Below are positions 1-4,543 of a DNA stretch of 6,155 nt, in pieces. The stretch's first letter is position 1. Every line of letters begins with the position of its first letter. Below the pieces are notes generated by a model, which was not told the origin of the DNA, ran no database searches, and saw nothing but the letters and a program-made list of their open reading frames with translations. Position numbers and translations under genes: made by a program. The stretch comes from Promethearchaeota archaeon (GTDB taxonomy: Archaea > Asgardarchaeota > Lokiarchaeia > Sigyniarchaeales > SOKP01): assembly GCA_030606095.1 (NCBI GenBank), contig JAUWHC010000181.1, positions 1-6,155 on the forward strand, in the 5' to 3' direction.

Positions 1-231
1 GAAGGAGAAATAACTCTTAGTGGATCTATTCATGAATGTGCTTGTTCCAGTGGAATTACAGGAATGATGACTTCAATTGCTGCGGATATTATCCCACAAG
101 GAGTTTCTTTAAATGGAATTGCACTTGGACCTAATTATAAAAAAGATATTGATCAGATTATTTGGGCATTAAATCTTTGGCTTTCGGGATTAGGGGAGTA
201 TTCATGTGGTCAGATTCTTAGATTATATTAA
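1..231 (+). CDS. 3' end of an unrecognised protein (5' truncated by window edge)
   Basis: The frame is open from the first base to a TAA at 229-231 and encodes the last 76 residues of a protein that begins outside the window. It reads as a real protein end, rich in Gly, Ser and Ile. It has a Cys-Ala-Cys segment at fragment residues 13-15 (in HECACSSG), a Gly-Met-Met turn, an amphipathic stretch around DQIIWALNLWLSG and a further Cys near the C-terminus (YSCGQILRLY). I do not recognise the family and give no function. It runs in the same direction as the transglutaminase-like gene 50 nt downstream, so the two could share a transcript, although the downstream gene has its own strong Shine-Dalgarno site. 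Confidence 0.7.
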   Translation, partial: EGEITLSGSIHECACSSGITGMMTSIAADIIPQGVSLNGIALGPNYKKDIDQIIWALNLWLSGLGEYSCGQILRLY

Positions 232-281
232 ATCCTTGTTGTTTCTTATTCAATTAAAAAAAATTTGGAGGTTTTAAAAAA

Positions 282-923
282 ATGGAATATTTAAGTCAAA
301 AAGAAAGAAATAAAATTCTAAAAGAATGGGGTGTCTATGAACTATCACTAAATGATCAAATTGTAAAAATTTTTGAAAAAGTAAGAGACATCCGCTTTGG
401 TAGCATCAGTTCAAGAAATCCCATTGATGTTTATAAAGCAAATAAAGGGACTTGTTCGGGAAAACATTTCCTAATTAAAGAATTATATAAAAGTATCGGT
501 TTAAAAACCAAGGATATGATCTGTATGCAACGTTGGAAAGATTTAACATGGTTTCAGACAGGGAATTATGAAATAGTAAATTTTTCAGAAGAATTAATAG
601 ATATGCTCAAAGAGTATGAAATTATAGACTTTCATAACTATCTTAAAATTTTCATAGATGGAAAATGGATTCAGCTCGATGTAACAATTGATAAACCGCT
701 GAAAAAACTTGGATTTTTTACAACAGAGAATTGGGATGGAAAATCAGATATGCCTTTATGTTTTTGCGGGACAAATAAAATATGGGATTGTGAAGATAAT
801 GGTATGGAACAAAAGAGAAATTTAGTCAACCAACTTCCGAAAAAAATCAGAACCGCAAGGAAGGAATTTCTTGAACAAATGACCAAATGGATCGATGCTC
901 TAAGAGAAAAGGGCGAGCTTTAA
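282..923 (+). CDS. Transglutaminase-like superfamily protein
   Basis: This 213-residue protein fits the transglutaminase-like (papain-fold) superfamily. The expected Cys-His-Asp order is visible. Cys58 lies in GTCSGKH at the start of a helix (the usual nucleophile context), His118 in DFHNYLKIFIDGKW, and Asp133 in the following strand, IQLDVTID. Family members are thiol hydrolases, acyltransferases or proteases, and the substrate cannot be read from this sequence. There is no signal peptide or membrane segment, so it is probably cytoplasmic. A C-terminal Cys cluster (C160, C162, C170) is extra to the triad and might bind metal or form a disulfide. The C-terminus is a charged helix (about 180-210). 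The ATG start is well supported by GGAGG at 267-271, 10 nt upstream. The fold assignment is fairly secure, but the function is open. Confidence 0.75.
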   Translation: MEYLSQKERNKILKEWGVYELSLNDQIVKIFEKVRDIRFGSISSRNPIDVYKANKGTCSGKHFLIKELYKSIGLKTKDMICMQRWKDLTWFQTGNYEIVNFSEELIDMLKEYEIIDFHNYLKIFIDGKWIQLDVTIDKPLKKLGFFTTENWDGKSDMPLCFCGTNKIWDCEDNGMEQKRNLVNQLPKKIRTARKEFLEQMTKWIDALREKGEL

Positions 924-933
924 GGCGTTCATC

Positions 934-960
934 TTTTTAAATCGTTTTTTCCAAATTTTT
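934..960 (+). terminator. Poly-T termination region after the transglutaminase-like gene
   Basis: Three closely spaced T-runs (T5 at 934-938, T6 at 945-950, T5 at 956-960) begin 10 nt after the stop codon. There is no strong hairpin. Archaeal RNA polymerase can terminate on U-rich tracts alone, so this is a plausible intrinsic terminator. AT-rich composition could also produce it by chance. Confidence 0.4.
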
Positions 961-996
961 CATAAAAATAAATATATATTGTTAATAAAGATATTG

Positions 997-1164
997 TTAA
1001 TTCATTTTAGAAAAATATTCTTTTAACTTACTATCTTCAGACCCATCTGGAAGGACATAATCGGGAGATAAATAACCTTCACTTTCAAATCTTCTTTTTC
1101 TCACACAATTCTTTCCGCCATTTATTGCCAAGAAAAATAGAGCAACATTTATAGAAATTAACAT
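997..1164 (-). pseudogene. Short - strand frame, probable C-terminal remnant of a lost gene
   Basis: On the - strand an ATG at 1164 opens a 55-codon frame ending at TAA 997-999. Its last 38 or so residues have a convincing protein-like composition: a basic segment NCVRKRRF, then ESEGYLSPDYVLPDGSEDSKL and a final amphipathic helix. The first 17 residues are hydrophobic and lie antisense to the sirtuin remnant, so they may be fortuitous. No Shine-Dalgarno site or clear promoter precedes the ATG. The simplest reading is the tail of a gene whose 5' part has been deleted and replaced by the sirtuin tail on the other strand. A genuine 55-residue protein cannot be excluded. I do not recognise the family. 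Confidence 0.4.
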
Positions 1165-1258
1165 TGAAGATTTAAAATATACTAATTCTATTGTTGATAT
1201 TTTTTTAAAAGGGAAAGCATCAGATGTATTGTTAAAGTTAAAAGAATTTTTAATTTAA
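1115..1258 (+). pseudogene. C-terminal remnant of a SIR2-family (sirtuin) NAD-dependent deacylase
   Basis: The + strand frame ending at TAA 1256-1258 reads PPFIAKKN, then ATFIEIN, and closes with DIFLKGKASDVLLKLKEFL. This matches the usual end of sirtuins: a Pro/Ala-Lys stretch, the IEIN motif that contacts the NAD adenosine, an aspartate before (F/Y)xxGKA, and a final Leu-rich helix. Only about 47 of the family's roughly 240-250 residues remain. The NAD-binding GAGxS motif, catalytic His and zinc Cys pairs are all absent. Upstream the frame meets a stop at 1073-1075 and no start is apparent, so it is a non-functional relic. The - strand frame overlaps its 5' edge. Confidence 0.6.
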
Positions 1259-1304
1259 TAAAAGAATAATCAGCTCCAAATTCTTTTTTCTAATAAATAT
1301 TAAG

Positions 1305-1319
1305 TAGAGAATATCTCTA
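1305..1319 (-). terminator. Inverted repeat just beyond the four-gene operon
   Basis: TAGAGA-ATA-TCTCTA has perfect 6-bp arms around a 3-nt centre. It lies 13 nt downstream, in transcript orientation, of the last stop codon of the - strand operon. It could form a small hairpin at the transcript end. It lacks an immediately following T-run, so a role in termination or 3'-end protection is only a suggestion. Confidence 0.3.
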
Positions 1320-1331
1320 ATCTATCCTATA

Positions 1332-1823
1332 TTACCATCTTGTTTTTGAACCTAATTTAATATCTAAAATGGGGGTTCCATTAATCGCATCGAGGTTTTC
1401 TACAAACAAAGTGGTGTCTTCAATTTTAACTAGTTTGACATTAGTAATTCCAATGCAAGATAATCGATTAGGCGTCCGAGAAGCGAAAATACCTACTTTC
1501 TTTCCGTCAATACCTCGAGAAAAGGTCGATCGAATCTGACGCTGTTTATGAAAATAATATACAACAGTAATCCATTCATCTTCTTCTAATTTGTAAAGAA
1601 ATGGTCGTTGAGATTCAAACAGACGGATTTTAGAGACATTGCTTCTTCTCCCTTTCAACCCAAATCCTCCCCCTCGTTCTAATTGATTTTCTACAAAACC
1701 GATTGGGAAGATTTTAAATGGTTTATGATTCTGATATAAACACGAATAACATATGAACTTATCATCAACTTTAGCAAGTTCATCTAATCCTTTTTCATTT
1801 TTACATTTCGTACAAACTGGCAT
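1332..1823 (-). CDS. TrmO-like (TsaA/UPF0066 domain) protein with N-terminal zinc-binding motif
   Basis: The 163-residue protein has two parts. Residues 1-30 contain paired cysteines, C4-x2-C7 and C25-x2-C28, typical of a small zinc ribbon. Residues 38-158 match the TsaA/UPF0066 beta-barrel: PIGFVEN at 40-46, a Leu/Val strand followed by YYFHKQ, the signature ASRTPNR at 114-120, CIGIT, and DAINGTPILDIK at 145-156. The family prototype is TrmO, which uses S-adenosylmethionine to N6-methylate t6A at position 37 of certain tRNAs. Archaeal members are shorter than the roughly 235-residue E. coli protein, and many are uncharacterised. The start at 1823 keeps the first Cys pair. No Shine-Dalgarno site is evident. 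It lies 22 nt after the radical SAM stop and is probably the last gene of the operon. The family call is strong; a tRNA substrate is inferred. Confidence 0.8.
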   Translation of the reverse strand: MPVCTKCKNEKGLDELAKVDDKFICYSCLYQNHKPFKIFPIGFVENQLERGGGFGLKGRRSNVSKIRLFESQRPFLYKLEEDEWITVVYYFHKQRQIRSTFSRGIDGKKVGIFASRTPNRLSCIGITNVKLVKIEDTTLFVENLDAINGTPILDIKLGSKTRW

Positions 1824-1845
1824 ATTTTACTAATTAAGTTAATGG

Positions 1846-2778
1846 TTAATTAATTAATTTCCAAAAGATTTGGTTGTTGTAAATCGTTTTTTTAATCTTT
1901 TTATTAAATTCAAGCTTATTTAATCTCTGTAATAATTCTTCTTTGCTAAAATTATCAGAACAAAAAGTTTTAATTATCTGTTTTTGTCTCATAGGATGTC
2001 TCTCAACTATAGATAATAATTCTTTTTCGAAATCTGAAGAATAAACGTCGAATGTTCCCATCTCTGGAAAATTAATATTACTATAATCCTCAAATATTTC
2101 ATTTAATAAAGAAATTATAGTTTTATCAGGAATTTCGACCCATTTTTCAACGGGGGGTCTTATTGGAACGTTAATATCGATTCTGTCTGGTTTTATTAAA
2201 TCAACTTTTTCTTTAATTTTAATTAATTCTTCTTTAGAATCGTTAATCCCTTTCATTATCATTATTTCAATCCAGAATTTACCTTTGAATTCTTTCCTAA
2301 AGTCAATATAACCTTGAATTATTTTTCCAAAGTTTATGGAGGGATGAGGGCGATTTATTTTAATGAATAATTTTTCATCTCCTGCGTCTAAATTTGGTAA
2401 CACCACATCAGAAAGCATAAGTTCATTCTTTACATCTTCCTGATATAATAAACTACCATTAGTAATTACACAAATTGGTTTTTCCGATAACATTTTTGCT
2501 TTTAAAATTAATTCTCCTAGACTTTTGCATAATGTAGGTTCACCACTACCTACAAATGTTATGTAATCAAACTTGTCTTTATTTAAAATAATAGATTTTT
2601 CCATTTCTTCAAAGATTTCTTCTTTAGGGTAAAAATCTTTCCTATCATTAGTAAAATTAGTTGTTTTTCCTAATTGGCAATATATACACTGATAATTGCA
2701 AGTTTTTGAAGGAATAGGATCGATTCCTAAGGATTTTCCTAATCGTCTACTAGGAACAGGTCCATAAACATATTTCAT
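1846..2778 (-). CDS. Radical SAM protein, COG0731-like, with C-terminal winged-helix-like region
   Basis: This 310-residue protein is a radical SAM enzyme. Cys27, Cys31 and Cys34 form the CxxxCxxC motif (TCNYQCIYCQLG) that binds the 4Fe-4S cluster used to cleave S-adenosylmethionine. The N-terminal GPVPSRRLG at 6-14 and GSGEPTL at 77-83 (the SAM-contacting GGEP equivalent) are hallmarks of the COG0731 family. ITNGSL at 105-110 and RIDINVPIRPP near 199-209 continue the barrel. Residues about 257-310 look like a small winged helix. The family is often labelled wyosine-synthase-like, but this protein lacks a flavodoxin domain and is not an obvious TYW1, so the substrate is unknown. It lies 40 nt downstream of the NifU-like gene and 22 nt upstream of the TrmO-like gene, all on one strand. 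That suggests Fe-S supply or cofactor assembly, or RNA modification at position 37; the sequence does not decide between them. Confidence 0.85.
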   Translation of the reverse strand: MKYVYGPVPSRRLGKSLGIDPIPSKTCNYQCIYCQLGKTTNFTNDRKDFYPKEEIFEEMEKSIILNKDKFDYITFVGSGEPTLCKSLGELILKAKMLSEKPICVITNGSLLYQEDVKNELMLSDVVLPNLDAGDEKLFIKINRPHPSINFGKIIQGYIDFRKEFKGKFWIEIMIMKGINDSKEELIKIKEKVDLIKPDRIDINVPIRPPVEKWVEIPDKTIISLLNEIFEDYSNINFPEMGTFDVYSSDFEKELLSIVERHPMRQKQIIKTFCSDNFSKEELLQRLNKLEFNKKIKKTIYNNQIFWKLIN

Positions 2779-2818
2779 ATTCTTTTAAAATTAATACAAT
2801 GTTTTTTAAAATTGATTT

Positions 2819-3262
2819 TTATTTAACCATTGATGCTTTATATCTATTTATCGCTTTTCTTAACGTTCTTATCGCTAATTCAGCACAATGTTTATGATCT
2901 TCTGGCAACCCTTTTAAAGCCGAGTCAAGATCTTCTGGTTTTAAGGCTTCAGCAAAACTTAAAGATTTACCCTCTATAAGAAGCGTAGTTTGACACGCTG
3001 TTGCTAAAGATGCTCCACAACCGTCAGTAAGAAAATTTGCTTTCTTAATTATATTACCATTGATTTTTAAAAAGAAAAACATTGAATCCCCGCATGGCCC
3101 TTTATACTTTTGGGAAATTGTGATCTCTTCATCTGGAGGTTTTCCCCAATTTTTTGGATTGTGAAATAAATTAACGATATGTTCGTTAAATTCATTTATT
3201 TCTTTTTCCATTATCTCTTTTTGAAGCTTAGCGAAAAACACATCAAAATTTTCTTCAGACAT
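2819..3262 (-). CDS. NifU/IscU-like iron-sulfur cluster scaffold protein
   Basis: The 147-residue product carries the three cluster-binding cysteines of the NifU N-terminal/IscU fold: Cys57 in GPCGD, Cys82 in DGCGAS and Cys126 in DHKHCAELA. Asp59 after the first Cys is the residue known in IscU to make the cluster labile for transfer. The scaffold builds 2Fe-2S or 4Fe-4S clusters and hands them to target proteins in the cytoplasm. No NifU ferredoxin or C-terminal Nfu domain is present. A charged N-terminal helix of about 30 residues precedes the fold. The lead-in to the first Cys (KYKGPCGD) differs from the GNPxCGD of classical IscU, placing it among divergent NifU-like proteins common in archaea and anaerobes. 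It is 32 nt after the NifX-like gene and 40 nt before the radical SAM gene, a natural consumer of clusters. No cysteine desulfurase is visible in the window. Confidence 0.85.
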   Translation of the reverse strand: MSEENFDVFFAKLQKEIMEKEINEFNEHIVNLFHNPKNWGKPPDEEITISQKYKGPCGDSMFFFLKINGNIIKKANFLTDGCGASLATACQTTLLIEGKSLSFAEALKPEDLDSALKGLPEDHKHCAELAIRTLRKAINRYKASMVK

Positions 3263-3294
3263 CTTATTAGATTGAATTACTATTTATTGTGTAA

Positions 3295-3699
3295 TTAATG
3301 GTGATGGTGATTATGATCGTTATCATCTGCTTCTGTATGGATTTTCTCTACTCCATAACCTTTACCAAGACCAGGAGAACAAATGTTTTCGCCACCCTCT
3401 AAAGTTCCATCTAAGATTTTTCCAATAGTGTCGTCAACGCTGCCAATAACACCCCTAATAACTTCAATTCCATATTGGTTAAAAAAACCAATTGCTCTAT
3501 GACCTATTCCACCTGTGATCATACAGGTTGCACCTTGCTCATTTATGAATTCAGGTATGCTTCCAACCGTGTGTCCAGGATTGGGAAGAGCTTTTTTCTC
3601 AATTACCTTATTATTGTCAATTGTAACAAATGTAAACAAAGGTGCTCGACCAAAATGCTGGGCAACATTTCCGGATTCTGTACATATGGCTATTTTCAA
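3295..3699 (-). CDS. NifX/NifB-type dinitrogenase iron-molybdenum cofactor family protein, His-rich tail
   Basis: This 134-residue protein matches the Nitro_FeMo-Co (NifX/NafY/NifB C-terminal) fold. It starts KIAICTESGNVAQHFGRAP, with His15-Phe16-Gly17 and a nearby acidic and hydrophobic strand. NPGH follows at 40-43, GGIGHRAI at 63-70, and IGSVDDTIGKILDG near 85-98. Family members bind iron-sulfur or heterometal cofactors and act as carriers. Stand-alone versions in archaea without nitrogenase are widespread and little understood. The C-terminus ends in an acidic stretch with five His (H129, H131-134), a probable divalent-metal-binding tail. The start is TTG at 3699, chosen because AGGTGG (3713 to 3708) lies 8 nt upstream and the next residues match the conserved N-terminus. 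It is the first gene of the four-gene operon and has the only clear Shine-Dalgarno site in it. Confidence 0.85.
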   Translation of the reverse strand: MKIAICTESGNVAQHFGRAPLFTFVTIDNNKVIEKKALPNPGHTVGSIPEFINEQGATCMITGGIGHRAIGFFNQYGIEVIRGVIGSVDDTIGKILDGTLEGGENICSPGLGKGYGVEKIHTEADDNDHNHHHH

Positions 3700-3707
3700 C
3701 TATAAAA

Positions 3708-3713
3708 CCACCT
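3708..3713 (-). promoter_or_regulatory. Shine-Dalgarno site fixing the TTG start of the NifX-like gene
   Basis: On the - strand AGGTGG lies 8 nt upstream of the TTG at 3699. No in-frame ATG lies nearby, so this site decides the start. The next three genes of the operon lack a comparable site. Confidence 0.7.
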
Positions 3714-3732
3714 ACTTTATTAATTTCATTAC

Positions 3733-3745
3733 TTATATATTATAT
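3733..3745 (-). promoter_or_regulatory. TATA-like promoter for the NifX-NifU-radical SAM-TrmO operon
   Basis: The block is an uninterrupted A/T run that reads ATATAATATATAA on the - strand, centred near 3739. Archaeal transcription usually starts about 25 nt downstream of the TATA box, here near 3713, giving a very short leader that includes the Shine-Dalgarno site. The surrounding sequence is AT-rich, so the exact box is uncertain. Confidence 0.45.
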
Positions 3746-3752
3746 CTAAATT

Positions 3753-3787
3753 GATAATATTATTTTGGATAATTATTCTTTGATAAT
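3753..3787. repeat. Three phased GATAAT direct repeats upstream of the NifX-like promoter
   Basis: GATAAT occurs at 3753, 3768 and 3782, with spacings of 15 and 14 nt, directly upstream of the - strand TATA-like box. The first and second copies sit inside near-palindromes (GATAATATTATT and GGATAATTATTC). This is a candidate regulator-binding array. The AT-rich background makes chance occurrence a real possibility. Confidence 0.35.
3763..3778 (+). repeat. 16-bp shared element, copy A (operon side)
   Basis: TTTTGGATAATTATTC matches the element at 3957-3972 at 15 of 16 positions, in the same orientation. Its core GGATAATTATTC is itself nearly palindromic. It lies just upstream of the TATA-like box of the - strand operon and is a candidate operator or activator site. 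Confidence 0.4.
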
Positions 3788-3956
3788 AATTCTTCTTATT
3801 CTTTGAATTTTCTAAATCTTACAAAAATATGTAACCAATCAGACTCCTATTGTAATTTATTTAATCTTTTAATCGTGAATTATAAAAAAAATTAGTTATT
3901 ATTATTAAAGCTTTTTTAAACTCTTATTCATTAAAGAGAAGGGACGCTCTAGGGTT

Positions 3957-3972
3957 TTTTGGATAATCATTC
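3957..3972 (+). repeat. 16-bp shared element, copy B (DUF5320 side)
   Basis: TTTTGGATAATCATTC differs from copy A at 3763-3778 by a single T to C change. It lies about 27 nt upstream of the + strand TATA-like box, so both divergent promoters carry the element on the upstream side. Regulation by the neighbouring DtxR-type protein is inference. Confidence 0.4.
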
Positions 3973-3998
3973 ATAATACTTAAATACTCTAATTGATA

Positions 3999-4008
3999 TT
4001 TATATAAT
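3999..4008 (+). promoter_or_regulatory. TATA-like promoter for the DUF5320 gene
   Basis: TTTATATAAT closely resembles the archaeal TATA consensus. A start about 25 nt downstream (near 4028) would give a leader of about 60 nt before the ATG at 4090. The weak site GAGATGAT at 4074-4081 may serve as Shine-Dalgarno sequence. Confidence 0.5.
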
Positions 4009-4021
4009 AATGAACAGATAG

Positions 4022-4035
4022 TGAATGAGCATTCA
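4022..4035 (+). promoter_or_regulatory. 14-bp palindrome at the predicted transcription start (candidate operator)
   Basis: TGAATG-AG-CATTCA has perfect 6-bp arms. It lies 14 nt downstream of the TATA-like box and covers the expected transcription start. Repressors that block RNA polymerase commonly bind here in archaea. The cognate regulator is unknown; the DtxR-family protein encoded just downstream is the closest candidate. Confidence 0.4.
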
Positions 4036-4089
4036 AAATCTGAATTTAAAAAATATTAAAAACCAATAAAAATGAGATGATGTTAAAAA

Positions 4090-4479
4090 ATGCCCGGTGG
4101 AGATAGAACTGGACCTAGAGGTTTAGGTTCAATGACAGGAAGAGGTTTAGGATATTGTGCGGGATATGCCAGTCCTGGCTATACAAGAGGCGGGGGTTTA
4201 GGTTACGGTCGCGGTTATGGTCGAGGGATGGGCTGGGGTGCTGGACGCGGAAGAGGTTATGGTAGAGGATACGGAATGGGATATGGGTATGTGGATCCTA
4301 TTTATCCTCCATATGTAGCTCCTGCACCAGTTTATGCGCCAATGGCCCCTTTAAGCGCTGGAGATCAAGCAACAATGCTAAAACAAGAAAAAACTTACTT
4401 AGAATCTGAGCTTAAAGGTATAGGTACCGCAATAGAGGATATCTCTAAAAGAATTGAAGAACTAGAGAAAAAAGAATAA
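4090..4479 (+). CDS. DUF5320-type Gly/Arg/Tyr-rich protein with C-terminal coiled coil
   Basis: This 129-residue protein begins MPGGDRTGPRGLGSMTGRGLGYCAG and keeps the DUF5320 N-terminal signature, including a single Cys at 23 in GYCAGY. Residues about 31-67 are low-complexity repeats of Gly with Arg, Tyr and Met (GYGRGYGRG, GRGRGYGRGYG). Residues 68-90 form a Pro/Tyr/Ala linker (YPPYVAPAPVYAP). Residues about 94-129 are a charged coiled coil (LKQEKTYLESELKG, then IEELEKKE) that probably drives oligomerisation. The function of the family is not established. Its genes often stand near NifX-type and Fe-S carrier genes in anaerobes, as here, so a role in metal or cofactor handling is inferred. 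The ATG start retains the conserved N-terminus. The Gly-rich region is far more GC-rich than its surroundings because of its Gly and Arg codons, which need not imply transfer. Confidence 0.8.
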   Translation: MPGGDRTGPRGLGSMTGRGLGYCAGYASPGYTRGGGLGYGRGYGRGMGWGAGRGRGYGRGYGMGYGYVDPIYPPYVAPAPVYAPMAPLSAGDQATMLKQEKTYLESELKGIGTAIEDISKRIEELEKKE

Positions 4480-4488
4480 TTTTTTTTT
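4480..4488 (+). terminator. T9 tract directly after the DUF5320 stop codon
   Basis: Nine consecutive T residues start on the base after TAA, followed by C, A and a further T5. This resembles a U-tract archaeal terminator and suggests the downstream regulator gene has its own promoter, although read-through is possible. Confidence 0.5.
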
Positions 4489-4491
4489 CAT

Positions 4492-4519
4492 TTTTATATT
4501 AACTAAAACTTTAAAAGTT
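4492..4519 (+). promoter_or_regulatory. Possible promoter and palindrome of the DtxR-family gene
   Basis: A TATA-like stretch (TTTTATATT, about 4492-4500) is followed by the palindrome AACTTT-A-AAAGTT at 4507-4519, between the box and the expected start near 4522. The arms are perfect over 6 bp. This placement would suit autoregulation, but AT-rich palindromes of this size also arise by chance. Confidence 0.3.
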
Positions 4520-4543
4520 CAAAATTGATTATGGATAAGTGCT

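Larger units (their letters stand above)
924..1331. other. Gene-poor decayed interval
   Basis: This 408-bp stretch has no intact large gene. It holds the T-rich end of the transglutaminase transcript, the two gene remnants described separately (997-1164 on -, 1115-1258 on +), and a short inverted repeat at 1305-1319. I see no tRNA, no rRNA fragment, no terminal inverted repeats of an insertion sequence and no CRISPR-like repetition. Confidence 0.6.
3700..4089. promoter_or_regulatory. 390-bp divergent intergenic regulatory region
   Basis: This AT-rich stretch separates the - strand metal-cofactor operon from the + strand DUF5320 gene. It holds a TATA-like box on each side, two copies of a 16-bp element, phased GATAAT repeats and a 14-bp palindrome, each listed separately. 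The middle (about 3800-3955) shows no reading frame of note. It has two weak potential hairpins, TTACA/TGTAA at 3819-3834 and CTCTT/AAGAG at 3921-3938. An unlisted small RNA in this middle part cannot be ruled out. Confidence 0.55.

Noticed and set aside
671..886. 71-residue reading frame on the - strand
   Set aside because: It lies wholly antisense to the transglutaminase-like gene, has no family resemblance or start signals, and is a shadow.
1846..2778. Calling the radical SAM gene TYW1 or NifB
   Set aside because: It lacks the flavodoxin domain of TYW1 and the NifB architecture; only the wider COG0731 assignment is supported.
3475..3754. Two + strand frames of 76 and 79 residues
   Set aside because: They overlap each other and lie mostly antisense to the NifX-like gene, whose conserved motifs are unmistakable.
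3819..3938. Possible small RNA formed by short hairpins in the divergent region
   Set aside because: The stems are only 5 bp with 6- to 8-nt loops in AT-rich sequence, which is too weak to call.
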